Shown in pieces: positions 31,422 to 42,318 of a stretch of DNA of 64,000 nt. The translations under genes were made by a program, and so were the position numbers. The stretch's first letter is position 1. The number at the start of each line of letters is the position of its first letter. A model generated the notes under the pieces. It had not been told where the DNA came from. It made no database searches and saw nothing but the letters and a program-made list of their open reading frames with translations. The DNA is taken from NCBI RefSeq assembly GCF_905171775.1, contig NC_053491.1:400227838-400291837 (forward strand), read 5' to 3'. This stretch comes from Rana temporaria (lineage: Eukaryota; Chordata; Amphibia; Anura; Ranidae).

Positions 31422-31690
31422 AGATACACAATGACTTACGACGGCGTATCTCCAGATACGCCGTCGTAAGTCCGAATGGCCGCCGTCGTATCTGTGCGCC
31501 TGATTCATAGAATCAGTTACGCATAGATTTGGCCAAGATACGAGTGACGTAAGTCTCCTACGCCATCGTATCTTGGGGAGCATATTTACTCTGGCTACTA
31601 GGTGGCACTTCCGTTGATTTCCGCGTTGAATATGTAAATGAGCAAGATACGCCGATTCAGATAGCAAGGCGTATATATTATTTTTATTTT
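31422..31690. mobile_element. Fragment of GATACGCCGGCG-family MITE
   Basis: It starts GGCCCAGATACACAATG and contains GACGGCGTATCTCCAGATAC and CTTACGACGGCG. The right end was not found before the AT-rich stretch at 31680. Confidence 0.6.
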
Positions 31691-31743
31691 TTTTATGTAT
31701 GCTGTGTGAATGGGAACACATAATAAACATATAGAGGGAATTT

Positions 31744-31830
31744 TTTTTTTTTTTATTTCAATAGTTTTTTATTGATATTTTTCAATCAAACAAAATAATG
31801 CATTACAATAGCATATAGTACACAATGCAT
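31744..31830 (-). mobile_element. Short retroposon tail (LINE-like) with 15-bp target duplication
   Basis: Poly-T then AATAGTTTTTTATTGATATT: on the minus strand an AATAAA-containing 3' end followed by poly-A. Both flanks carry ATATAGAGGGAATTT (31729-31743, 31831-31845). This fits target-primed insertion of a heavily 5'-truncated LINE. Too short to name the family. Confidence 0.7.
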
Positions 31831-32078
31831 ATATAGAGGGAATTTCTCAAATTAGACTGCCTAAGTGGAAATAAATTTAAGCTAATTGCATTTACCAAAC
31901 ACCACAATGAATTTTGATGAATACATTTTACATTAGAGCATTAACTTGTGCTTTTATATCTGCATGACGTTCAGTTTTAAAGAGCTCAGATTAAAAGAAA
32001 AGTCATTTTATGATAAATGAGGAGCTGCTGAAATCCTAAAATAGAGTCCATTAAGAAGTGTATCTGCTTTCATTACAG

Positions 32079-32529
32079 TGGAGGGTGGGGGATGTCGTAC
32101 TGTATACTGACTGTCAGGTTCTCTCACATAGAAGAAAAGAGTGGAAGCTCCTGTTGCATCTTGGGAGCGAAGCTCTTTTTCATAGTTCACACCTACTCAA
32201 CGCCGACTCCCTGAAGACTGCTAAAGGTAAGAGGACCTAGAAACAGCATAAGACGGATTTATTCTTTCACTAAAATATACAATTAGCATACAGCTCTGCA
32301 TGCCCTATATAAAATCATCTTACATTCGTTTGTTAAACAAACATGTATTGTTTTTACTTATAATTATTGTTTTTCTACTTCCTGTTAGAGTGGGGCACTG
32401 GAGATGTAACCAGGTCCTCACTGATGTACCCTGGGAAGGCTATATCACCAGTGCCTTGGTCCTTAGATGATGTGCATTGTCACATGTTCCCAGGAGGCAG
32501 ATCCAGAGTTCCAGGCAGAGTTCTAGAAG
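32079..32529 (+). CDS. Candidate host-gene fragment: two coding exons (32079-32226, 32389-32529)
   Basis: Exon A: preceded by TTTCATTACAG and followed by GTAAGAGG after AAAG; open for 49 codons (WRVGDVVLYTDCQVLSHRRK...). Exon B: preceded by CTTCCTGTTAG and followed by GTAAAGGG after GAAG; open for 47 codons (EWGTGDVTRSSLMYPG...). Exon A ends in phase 1 and exon B begins and ends in phase 1, so joining keeps the frame open across 96 codons. The intron between is 162 bp. The combined peptide has no signal peptide, membrane segment or low-complexity bias. I do not recognise the protein. No other exon with matching phase is nearby; flanks are MITEs. Two independent exons with strong sites and compatible phase make chance less likely, but it is unproven. 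Confidence 0.4.
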
Positions 32530-32654
32530 GTAAAGGGAGGTGGCCACCATAAGTGTAATACTGTAAGCTTTATGTAATGCGCGTCATGCATACATACATA
32601 CATGATACACATTGGGGCTGATTTACCAAGCCTTTGCTCCATGATTCATACGTT

Positions 32655-32740
32655 TTTTCGGCGTAGGTGTTCCCCCTTACAATCCATACCAAACCTAAGG
32701 GTCTTTTTACTAGAAAATTACTCAGAACCCTAAACATTAT
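32655..32740. repeat. Fragment related to fold-back arm
   Basis: GGTGTTCCCCCTTACAATCC and CATACCAAACCTAAGGGTC match the ends of the arm segment at about 17040-17090 and 18760-18845. Confidence 0.5.
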
Positions 32741-33393
32741 GGGCCAGATCCTCATAGCGAGTACGCCGACGTATCTACTGATACGCCGGCGTACTTTCAA
32801 ATTACCCGCGTCGTATCTTTAGTTTGAATCCTCATACCAAGATACGACGGCATCAGGGTTCGATCCGACAGGCGTACGGCTTCGTACGCCTTCGGATCGT
32901 AGATGCAATACTTCGGCGTCCGCTGGGTGGAGTTCGCGTTGTTTTCCAGGTCGGGTATTATGTTGTCTCTAGTCGTCTTTTTCCGGCGTATAGTTAAAGC
33001 TGCTATTTTGCGGTGTATAGATAGACTTGCCATGTTAAGTATGGCTGTCGTTCCCGAGTCGAAATTTTAGTTTTTTATTTATTTTTGCGCAAGTCGTCTG
33101 TGAATAGGGATGGACGTAAGTCACGTCTAAGTTCAAAAAATGACGTCATTTCGCGAAAAGCACGGCAGGAAATTTTGAAACGGAGCATGCGCAGTTCAAT
33201 GGGCGCGGGGACGTGCTTCATTTAAATGAATCACCCCCCCTAATCGCCGATTTAAATTCCGCTGCCAGAAATACACTACGCCGCCGTAACTTACGGCGCA
33301 AAATCTTCCTGGATTCGACTTAAAGCCAGGTAAGATACGGCGGCATAGCGTATCTCTGATACGCTGCGCCTATCCATTTCTATGTGGATCTGG

Positions 33394-33396
<3 letters not shown>
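32741..33396. mobile_element. GATACGCCGGCG-family MITE, complete copy with 3-bp duplication
   Basis: Ends GGGCCAGATCCTCATAGCG and GGATCTGGCCC are inverted and flanked by TAT. Subterminal palindromes such as GTATCTACTGATACGCC lie inside. Many CpG sites are preserved. Confidence 0.8.

Positions 33397-33430
<34 letters not shown>
33397..33430. repeat. (TA)n microsatellite
   Basis: Seventeen or so TA dinucleotides immediately after the MITE terminus. Confidence 0.95.
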
Positions 33431-33433
<3 letters not shown>

Positions 33434-33965
33434 AATAATTGAAAATGATAAGCGCTAACCACTAAACCAACACAATAAATACCAAAATTAGGAGTGCATG
33501 GGTAGATGACAAAATAACGTGAATATTAATGTGAATAACACAATATTGAATAAATCAATACACTGGTGAAAAAAAACGCTAGTGAGAAAATACGTGAAAA
33601 ACTAATCAAAGTCCATACAAAAATATATATATATGGAATAGATGACCAATGAAGAAAATAAGTCTTAAATCAGGAAATGGCAGCAAAAGATTACGGTGTA
33701 ATGAGGAATGGTCTTCAAAGGAGGTCTGTAGACAATAATGTAGTGTATACAATGTCCATAACTGGTCTCCCAGGACTCTTACCTCAATGAAGTAACAAAT
33801 GGGCATATAGCATGGATATGGATTCACATCTAGATGTTCCTCTTTGATGCCTTCTCTAATGGTTCCTTGATATTAGCATGGATTCCAATTTCCAAAAAAT
33901 CATCTGCGGATCTATAATCTTTGAATCTGGTGGCTTCCGGATACGAGGGTGTCACGTGCTCCCTA
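33431..33965. repeat. AT-rich dispersed repeat, possibly PLE-derived leader
   Basis: Text such as AAGCGCTAACCACTAAACC, AAAAACGCTAGTGAG and the end GTCACGTGCTCCCTACGTCG recalls PLE pseudo-LTR relics elsewhere in the window (47878 and 56660 regions), but there is no reverse transcriptase and no clear hammerhead core. Confidence 0.3.
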
Positions 33966-34037
33966 CGTCGTTACGTCACAAAAGAAAAGTTGGAAACATA
34001 TTATAGTTCTCCTTGTGAGGCAAATTGTGCATACCAA

Positions 34038-34510
34038 AAAAAATCGCTGATCGCCGCCATTAGTAGTAAAAAAAAAAATTTTTTTTATAAAAATGCAATA
34101 AAACTATCCCCTATTTTGTAAATGCTATAAATTTTGCGCAAACCAACCGATAAACGCCTATTGCGATTTTTTTTTACCAAAAATAGGTAGAAGAATACGT
34201 ATCGGCCTAAACTGAGGAAAAATTATTTTTTTTATATATTTTTGGGGGATATTTATTATAGCAACAAGTAAAAAATATTGAATTTTTTTCAAAATTGTCG
34301 CTCTATTTTTGTTTATAGCGCAAAAAATAAAAACCGCAGAGGTGATCAAATACCACCAAAAGAAAGCTCTATTTGATGGAAAAAAAGGACGCCAATTTTG
34401 TTTGGGAGCCACGTCTCACGACCGCGCAATTGTCAGTTAAAGCGACGCAGTGCCGAATCGCAAAAAGGGGCAAGGTCCTTTAGTTGCATTTTGGTCCGGG
34501 TCTTAAGTGG
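34038..34510 (-). mobile_element. TTAA-type MITE (CCACTT family), truncated copy
   Basis: Inverse of the left half of the 11977 copy: AATCGCTGATCGCCGCC, GCAATAGGCG, AAAATTGTCGCTC and AAGAAAGCTCTATTTG. It ends CTTAAGTGG then TTAA. The other terminus is missing. Confidence 0.75.
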
Positions 34511-34514
34511 TTAA

Positions 34515-35185
34515 TATTGCACACACTCATGGAATGGCGCCAAACTTCGGGACTTAAAGTGCCCCCGGACAGGTCCCTCTCACAGGCCTGGCAGCCAGAG
34601 CGTCACTTAGAACTTCTGGGAAGGAACAAGTCTCTGCCACAGACTTGGCTCTATCAGAATTTGGATTTGTGATGAGACCTCTGCCACAGACAGACAGTCA
34701 ATAATTCTTGCCTGAATCTCCCTCAGGTAGACTTCTTATCCTTGGGGTCACCTACTGACAGTTTTCAGCATACAACCTGTCAGTGTCCGGTTATCCAGAT
34801 CCCCGATGGTTCGTCTAAGCCCTGTTGGATCACCTGCCTCCGGGTTCACCTCAGACCGACTCCCCATCGAACAGCACAACTCGCTTGGGATCCTCTTGAC
34901 AAGAGATGGGGGACCCAGTAAGTCACTGGGGCCCCTTTGCAGCATCAGTTGCTCCGGGCCATGAGAGCCTAGAGTCAGGAACTCCACGTAGCATGTGCGC
35001 CCCGGCCTGGTAGGCCATATCGCCGGGGCCCGTGATGTGCGCACACCCTAAAGGTGGGTGCCGCACCTGGAACCAGGAACCCGCAAAGAACCCCACAAAA
35101 TGATGTCTGCCACAGAAATACCCTCCCCAATACCCTTGGAGTGACCTTACATATGTGTGCAAGCGTTTCTGATCTCTTTTACTTA
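34515..35185. other. Unassigned, LTR-like or repeat-derived sequence
   Basis: It shares CACTCATGGAATGGC with 63130 and CTCTGCCACAGAC phrases with LTR segments near 50570 and 55470, so parts are repeat-derived. No frame with a recognisable domain. Confidence 0.35.
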
Positions 35186-35187
35186 GA

Positions 35188-35522
35188 CTGGTTTCACATC
35201 GGCGATCCGATCAGAACCATCCAACTGTTCTCTATGGAGTGGCAGATGTCAGCGGACATGTGTCTGCTGACACCTGCCATCATCCGATCCGGGAAAAATA
35301 GACAGATGGGGGATTCATTCCTCATCCGTTTGGCAGATTGGATTGAATGACAGTCAAAAGGAAACGGACAGGCAGTCCATTTCCATCCGACCACCCCATA
35401 GAGAACAGCGGGGGCTGTGTCCGTGTCCGCTCTGCAAAGCGGAGCAGACATGGATCCCTGTCATCCACCTGCTAAGTGGGCATCAGCAGAGAGGTCCCCC
35501 ACCCCGTGTGAAAGGGGCCTTA
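35188..35522. mobile_element. MITE with TTTCACATCGG / GTGTGAAAGGGGCC termini
   Basis: AGACTGGTTTCACATCGG at the left and CGTGTGAAAGGGGCCTTAG at the right form imperfect inverted ends; the interior GTCCGCTCTGCAAAGCGGAGC is palindromic. Confidence 0.55.
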
Positions 35523-35639
35523 GATATCCTGGAAATGTGGTAGGGAGGTGGCACTTCTGGTTATTTGATGACCTGGGAGCACTGCATGCGGAAGTCACAG
35601 TAGCACAGTACGTTCATATTTTCAGTGAATTGTCCTTTT

Positions 35640-36180
35640 CGGACCATAAGCGTGACCCCATGTAAATGAAGGGCCGAATGAACGGCGCATGCGCGCGCAT
35701 GCTCAGAATCACGTTGCATATACTCCCTAAGATACGACGGCTCAATGCCTACGACGTGAACGTAACCTACGCCCAGCCCCATTCACGTACGACTTACGTA
35801 AACGATGTAAAATACGACGGCTGTTCCCTGGTCCATACCCTAACATGACTTACACCTGCTTTATGTGGCTTAACTTTATGCCGGACGTACGCCTTACGTA
35901 AACGGCATAGATTCCTGCGACGGGCGTAAGTACGTTCGTGAATCGGCGTATCTCGCTCATTTACATATTTGACGCGTAAAACAATGGAAGCACCCCTTGA
36001 GGCCAGCGTAAATATGCGCCCAAGATACGACGGCGTAGGAGACTTACGTTGGTCGGATGGAGCCAAAATTCAGGCGTATCTTAGTTCAAGAATCAGGCAC
36101 AGAGATACGACGGAGCATCCGTGCACTTACGCGGCGTATCAGAAGATACGTCGGCGTAAGTGCTTTCTGAATCTGGCCCA
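35640..36180. mobile_element. GATACGCCGGCG-family MITE, left-truncated
   Basis: Contains GCGCATGCTCAGAATCACG, GATACGACGGC and the right end TTTCTGAATCTGGCCC. The left terminus is lost near the CATAAGCGTGACCCCATG start. Confidence 0.7.
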
Positions 36181-36280
36181 AGATGTTTATTTTTATGTAA
36201 AATTGCTTATGAATTTTTGGTCATACTGTGTAGTCTATGAATTATTAACTTTCATCCCTGGTTCCCATTGGATGCGCTTT

Positions 36281-36548
36281 ATCATGTGATTTGACATGTC
36301 AAATCGGCAACAATGGCACCATCCTAATCGGTGCAATGCTGCATTTGCGGTGATGTACCGATTTCAAAAAGTAGTTTCTGTACTACTTTTTGCGATTTCA
36401 GGGTGCGACTTCCATTGACATCTGTGCAGAAACCCGCACAGATGTCTGTGAAATCGCCGCCGAAATCAGGATTAACATGTGGGAGCGAAATTGTGCGAGT
36501 TCAGTTGAACTCGCACTGCTTCATTCCCGCAGCTCAGTGTAAATCAGG
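36281..36548. mobile_element. ATGTGAACCAGG-family MITE fragment
   Basis: GATTTGACATGTCAAATCGG, AGTAGTTTCTGTACTACTTT and CTCAGTGTAAATCAGGGC match copies at 26117 and 38263. Confidence 0.6.
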
Positions 36549-37430
36549 GCTTATGCCGCGTACACACGACCGTTTTTAGCCCCCATTCACATCTAGGCGT
36601 TTTAACGCCTGTAGTGCTACGCCGCTGCTGCCAGAGGGATGAAAACACATGTCCCTCTATGGAGATGGTTCACATCTCCACGCTGAACGCTGGACGCCGG
36701 ACCTTTTTTTCAGGCGGCTTTCGGCGTTCGGCTAGGAGATGGGAACCATCTCCATAGAGGGGGTCAATCTGGGGCACATCTAGGCGGACAATACCGGCGC
36801 TTTGTCGCCGCAAATCGCGAATCGCGAATTTGTCTGCCTAGGTGTGAATGGAGCCTTAATGTCATGGAAAAAACAACGTTTTTCTCTACATGATTCTTGT
36901 CAAGCCTGCCTTGCATACACACGATCGTGAAAAAAAAAATGCTCTAGCAAAGTGCGGTGATGTACAACACGTACGACGGCACTATAAAGGGGAAGTTTCA
37001 TTCGGATGGTGCCACCCTTTGGGCGGCTTTTGCTGATTTCGTGTTAGTAAAAGTTTGGTGAGAGACTATTCGCGCTTTTCAGTCTTCGTGCTTTTCAGTC
37101 TGTTACAGCGTGACGAATGTGCTATTTCCCTTACAAACGCTAGTTTTACCAGAACGAGTGCTCCCATCTCATAACTTGCTTCTGAGCATGCGCATTTTTT
37201 TCCCGTTGTTAAAGCCTACATACACACGACCGCTTTTCACGACGAGAAAAACGACGACGTGAAAAACCAACGAGAAAAAAAAGAGCATGTTCTAAATTTG
37301 AAATGCCCATTTTTCATGTTGTGAAAAATGCTCTGGAGCGTACACACGATCGATTTTAACGACCAATTTAAAAAAATGAATTTTTCACAGCATGAAAAGC
37401 GGTCTTGTGTATGCGGCTTAAGGCTTGGTT
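36549..37430. mobile_element. GTACACACGA-family MITE, copy 3, with internal insertion
   Basis: Starts TATGCCGCGTACACACGACC; the same ATGCCGCGTACACACG head opens the copy at 61416. A second ACATACACACGACCGC head at 37212 suggests two overlapping copies. Interrupted by the element at 36579-36855. Confidence 0.65.
36579..36855. mobile_element. TTCACAC-family MITE with TTA duplication
   Basis: Ends GCCCCCATTCACATCTAGG and CCTAGGTGTGAATGGAGCC, flanked by TTA (36576-36578, 36856-36858). Same family as 25968 and 29964. Confidence 0.85.
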
Positions 37431-37675
37431 CACACTGGTGCGATGTGGGAAACCCTGCAAATTCAGTACAGGTTCCCGCTTTCCACCTGACTCGCCAGTG
37501 GTTCACACTGCCCTATGCGAACCACTGCGGGTGTCAATTCAAAGTTAATTGTCCCAACTGGCACCCACATATCGGCTCGCAGATCGCAGTGTGGACTGTG
37601 AATTTGGCCAGGAATTGGATTGCATGAGTGTCAACACCCATGTGATCCGGTTCTGGTGCGGACAAAAGAATAGGG
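37431..37675. mobile_element. ATGTGAACCAGG-type MITE variant
   Basis: Begins GGCTTGGTTCACACTGGTGC and has inner GCAAATTCAGTACAGGTTC text, but its right end merges into the next MITE. Confidence 0.45.
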
Positions 37676-38262
37676 GCTAGATCTACGAAGCGCGGCGCTT
37701 CTATCCGTCCGGCGTAGCGTATCTCTGATACACTACGCCGCCGTAACTTACAGTTTTTTTTGTATCCTCAAAGAATTTGCGCCGTAAGTTACGGCGGCCT
37801 AGTGTAACTTTGGCGGCGTATGGCCGCGCAATTCAAATGGATGTGATGGGGGCGTGTTTTATGTAAATACGTCTTGACCCAACGTAAATTACGTTTTTTT
37901 TTAACTGCGCATGCGCCATCCGTGGGGGTATCCCAGTGCGCATGCTCGAAATTAACCCGCAACAAGCCAATGCTTACGACGTGATCGTCATTCTACGCAA
38001 AGCCCTATTCGCGAACGACTTACGCAAACAACGTACAATTTTCAGATTCGCGTATCTAGCTAATTTGCATACTCAACGCGGAAATCGACGGAAATGCCAC
38101 CTAGCGGGCCAGCGTAAAAATGCACCTTAGATCCGATGGCGTACTAAGCACAGCTTCAGGCGTATCTTGTTTTGTGGATACAAAACTAAGATACGCCAGA
38201 GCAAAATAAAAGTTATGCGGCGTATCAATAGATACGCCAGTGTAACTTCTTTGAGGATTTAA
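37676..38262. mobile_element. GATACGCCGGCG-family MITE
   Basis: AGGGGCTAGATCTACGAAGC at the left; CGTATCTCTGATACACTACG and CGTATCAATAGATACGCC inside. The right end is interrupted by the neighbouring MITE at GAGGATTTAACC. Confidence 0.7.
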
Positions 38263-38578
38263 CCGCGATTTTACCGCAATTTTGCGGCTGCGATTTTGCC
38301 GCGATTTCGGCCGCAATTTAATGTAAATCGCGGCCCGAAATCGCAAAAAGTAGTACAGGAACTACTTTTTGAAATCGCAGATGCGGCGTCGCACTGATTA
38401 GGACAGTGCCATTGCCGACAATTGCCGCCGATTTGAGATACGATTTGACATGTCAAATCGCATCTCAAATCGTTCCAAATCGTACCCAGTGTGAACCAGG
38501 GCTGTATGTGATTTGCACAGCGGTTCGGTGCAAATCACATGCACTGTCTGACATTACACCAGTGTGAATCGGCACTTA
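38263..38578. mobile_element. ATGTGAACCAGG-family MITE
   Basis: GCGATTTTGCCGCGATTTC, AAGTAGTACAGGAACTACTT (palindrome), GACATGTCAAATCGC and GTGTGAACCAGGGCTG are seen. The last 60 bases add a second short unit ending CAGTGTGAATCGGCACTTAA. Confidence 0.65.
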
Positions 38579-38609
38579 AGGTGGAATTTCACATTTTTTT
38601 TTTTTGCCC

Positions 38610-39710
38610 ATATAAATAGGTAATGGGATATCAAATTTACAAAAGGCAACTCCACTTTGCACTAGAAGTGCAAACTATGGCCCGGATTCACATACATCGG
38701 CGCATATTAATGCCGGCGTAGCGTATCCAATATACGCTACGCCGACGCAGCGCAGAGAGGCAAGCACAGTATTCACAAAGCACTTGCTCCCACTCGCTGT
38801 CAAATCTACGCTGGGTTTTCTCGGCGTAAGCCAGCGTAGGTGGAAGTGGGCGTGAGCCATGCTAATGAGGCGTGACCCCATGCAAATAATGTGCCAAGCA
38901 CCATAGAAGTACTTAAAATGAACGACGCATGTGCCGTCCCGTGGCCGCATTCCAGTGCGCATGCTCAGAATCACGTCGGAACTACTCCCTATGATACGAC
39001 GGATCACTGCCTTTCGACGTGAACGTAACCTACGCCCAGCCCTATTCACGTACTACGTAAACAACGTAAAATACAACGGCTGTGTTCCCTGGTCCATACC
39101 TTAGCATGAGTTGCGCCTCATTTATGGGGAATAACTTTACGCCGGACTTACGCAAACCGCGTATATTTTGCGCCAGGCGCAAGTACGTTTGTGAATCGAC
39201 GTATCTCCCTCATTACCATATTTGAATAGGAAATCAATGGGAGCGCCACTTGCGGCCAGTGTAAATATGCGCCAACGATACGCCGGCGTAGGAAAGTTAC
39301 GTTGGTCGGATGAAGCCTATTTTCAGGCGTATTTCAGTTTATGGGCACGGCGCATAGATACGATGGCGCATATTTACACTTACGCGGCGTATCTCGAGAT
39401 CCGTCGGCGTAAGTGCTTTGTGAATCCGGGCCTATAAGTGCAAAGTGCACTTGAATTTGCACTGAAAGTGCACTTGGAAGTGCAGTCGCTTTAAATCTGA
39501 GGGGTAGATCTGAAATGAGGGGAAGCTCTGCTCATTTTATCATCCAATCATGTGCAAGCTAAAATGCTGTTTTTTATTTTCCTTGCATGTCCTCCTCGGA
39601 TGTACAGCGACTGCACTTCCAAGTGCAATTTCAGTGCAATTTGCACTTGTAGTTTGCACTTGTAGAGCAAAGTAGATTTGCCTTTCGTAAATAACCCCCT
39701 TGTATCTATC
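38610..39710. mobile_element. AAGTGCAATTTGCACT-rich palindromic MITE, copy 1, split
   Basis: The left piece (38610-38678) ends GCACTAGAAGTGCAAACTAT. The right piece (39433-39710) has CACTTGGAAGTGCAGTCGC mirrored by GCGACTGCACTTCCAAGTGC. The two are separated by the MITE at 38679-39432. Confidence 0.7.
38679..39432. mobile_element. GATACGCCGGCG-family MITE with TAT duplication
   Basis: Ends GGCCCGGATTCACATACATC and TTTGTGAATCCGGGCC, flanked by TAT (38676-38678, 39433-39435). It interrupts the preceding palindromic element. Confidence 0.85.
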
Positions 39711-39770
39711 TGGGGGATTGCGTGCAGCATTTTCTTTTGCACCTAGTGTAGAAAAACATTGGGACAAATT

Positions 39771-40490
39771 CAGGTACCTGCGCGCCTAGTTACGGCGGCG
39801 CAGCATATTGTATTTACGCTACGCCGACGCAACTTACAGGAGCAAGTGCAGTATTCACAAAGCACTTGCTCCGTAAGTTGCGGCGGCGTACCGTAAATGG
39901 GGACGGCGCAAGCCCGCGTAATTTAAATGTGGAAGGGGGGCGTGTTTTATGCTAATGTTTTATGACCTGACGTGATTGACGTGTTTTACGAACGGCGCAT
40001 GCGCCGTCTGTGTACATATCCCAGCGTGCATTGCTCTCAAGTACGCCGCAACGACGTATTGGTTTCGACGTGAACGTAAATTACGTCCAGCCCTATTCGC
40101 GAACGACTTACGCAAACGACGTAAAAAATTCAAATTTCGAAGCGGGAACGACGTCCATACTTTACATTGGCTGCGCCTCCTAATAGCAGGAGCAACATTA
40201 CGCCGAAAACGACTTACGCAAACGATGTAAAAAACTACCGCCGGGCGCACGTACGTTTGTGAATCGGCGTAACTAGGTAATTTGCATAATCTACGCCGAA
40301 AACGACGGGAGGGCCACCTGAGAATGCACCCTAAGATACGACGGCGTAAGAGACTTATGCCAGTCGTATCTTAGGCTAATGTCGGCGTATCTTGCTTTCT
40401 GAATACAGAAAGAAGATACGCCGGCGCAGATTTGAATTTACGCGGCGTATCTATGGATACGCCGGTGTAAATTCTCTCTGAATCTACCCC
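39771..40490. mobile_element. GATACGCCGGCG-family MITE with ATT duplication
   Basis: Ends GGGACAAATTCAGGTACC and CTGAATCTACCCC, flanked by ATT (39768-39770, 40491-40493). Interior GCAACTTACAGGAGCAAGTG and GATACGCCGGCGC. Confidence 0.85.
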
Positions 40491-40493
40491 ATT

Positions 40494-41850
40494 GTATGAA
40501 AGCAGCGCGAGGGGGTCCAATGAATCCTCTACTCGTGGTCAGTAATCCAAGACTGCAGATACACAGGACAAAATGGACAAACTTTTACCAGGCAGAACCC
40601 AATACAATTATTAGACACTCAATCCAGCCAGTATTGTGAATTTTCTTCCATTTTCAGAGAAAACGATACTCAGCGGAGTTCTCCTTTAACGTCATTAGTT
40701 ACTCAGTGGTGACACACCCGGAAGGTGATAATGGAGATGAGGTATCACACCTCCTTCCTACTAATGATGAAATATTTGAGGTGGAAGTCTGTTTTCTACT
40801 TTGTATCATTCTCCTCTTAGTGGAAAGGTTACAATGTTTATCTGCAGGGCTGTCAGTCTCCATTCCCCTCTGACCACAGATGGGGGGCCGTATCCCCCAC
40901 CCCCCCTGTATTTTCCTGGGGCACGCAGCATATCAGGGATGGTCTGTGTATCACTTAGCATTAGCAACTTTCCCACGTCCCTTGAAGTGTGACAAAGGCT
41001 GCCCTCCCCCCTCCTCCTCCCATCTTCTCCTCTCCCATGCACCACTATTTGAAAACTGCTTTCTCAGACAGATGCTGCTGGTAGCCCCCCTCCTTCCCCT
41101 TTCTTAGCATTGTCTAAAAGGGTGTACGCCTGACTGAGGCCCAGCCAGCCAATAGCGGCCAGGCTGAGACACCAGCGCCAGCTGTTATTGGTGGGTGGGA
41201 AGGGACACTGAGCCATCTATCACAGTGTGAATGTAGACTGTTCCACCATACACAGACTTCCCTTTATTGATGGTGAGAGGGAGAGCTGGGACCCCAGGCA
41301 CATACATACATACACACAGGTTACGCTTTACCAGAGGGACAAGGTAAGCCAACCCCACCCCCACCATGAGCCCAGCACTATTTTATTTATCATTTTCTAT
41401 TGTTACTTCCTTTTTTATTTGCCTTCATTAAACCCTGACATGTCAATTCTGTTATCCAGCAAAACCGTACGTAGGGAACGCCAACGCAACAGCCGTCAGG
41501 CCCTGCGGACTTGTAAAAGTTGGATGCTTCGACCTCTTTCGCAATCTGCAAGCTGGCCTGGCGACAAGGGTTAAACTTCGCTCGCTGGTCGATCGTTCTT
41601 TGGCATACATGTCAAATGCCTTATGAGGAGTTACACAGGCGGTAGAACTACTTCAGCTGTACTAATCCTTCAATGCATAAAGTTCTCAATATACGGTACC
41701 TTGTGTCATCCCATTAAAACCAAACACATATTAATTACACGGGTTCTTTGGCTGATTAAGGTGGTAATTAAACTCACTTGGTACATTATTGGCATTAAAT
41801 TGGCCTCAGAACCTGTGTCATTCATATGTGTTCAGGTTTAAAGGAATGTC
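40494..41850. other. Low-repeat island with weak exon and promoter signals
   Basis: No family seen elsewhere in the window covers this stretch. On the plus strand, TTCTTCCATTTTCAG at 40643-40657 is a good acceptor, followed by a frame open to about 40870 (RKRYSAEFSFNVISYSVV...), with possible donors at AAG-GTGATA (40724) and GAG-GTATCA (40741). At 41149-41210 there are CCAAT and inverted ATTGG boxes; GACAAG-GTAAGCC at 41343 is a good donor. A frame after TTATCCAG (41459) runs to a stop at about 41625. None of these is confirmed and the pieces do not join into one obvious gene. Confidence 0.25.
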
Positions 41851-42318
41851 GGTGTTCGCCATGGTATATGACAGTGATATTTCTCTGTAATGTTGAACAT
41901 ATGCCTGTCCTTGCATAGGCAGGTGTTCATATATTGTACAGGCGGTCCCCGGGTTACAAAGTGTACTAATGATTCAGTTATTCAGATACACTTCTCTGCG
42001 TCAATTTGCCTTGCGTATGCAATACAGCGCTCGCCATGGTATAAGATGGTGATATTTCTCTGTAATGTTAAATGTATGCCTGTCCTTGTATAGGAAGCTG
42101 TTCATGTACTATTGCATCAGTGCATACACGTCTCAGGTACAAGCTTGTATAGGCAGGTGCGTATGTACGAATGATTCCGTGCATACACTTCTCAGCTTCA
42201 ATGTGTCTTGCGCCTCCTTCATCTAGGGTTGCCACATCATTCCTTTAAAACCGAACACATATTAATTACACAGGTTCAAGGTGGTAATTAAACTCACTTA
42301 GTGCCGTATCTGCATTAA

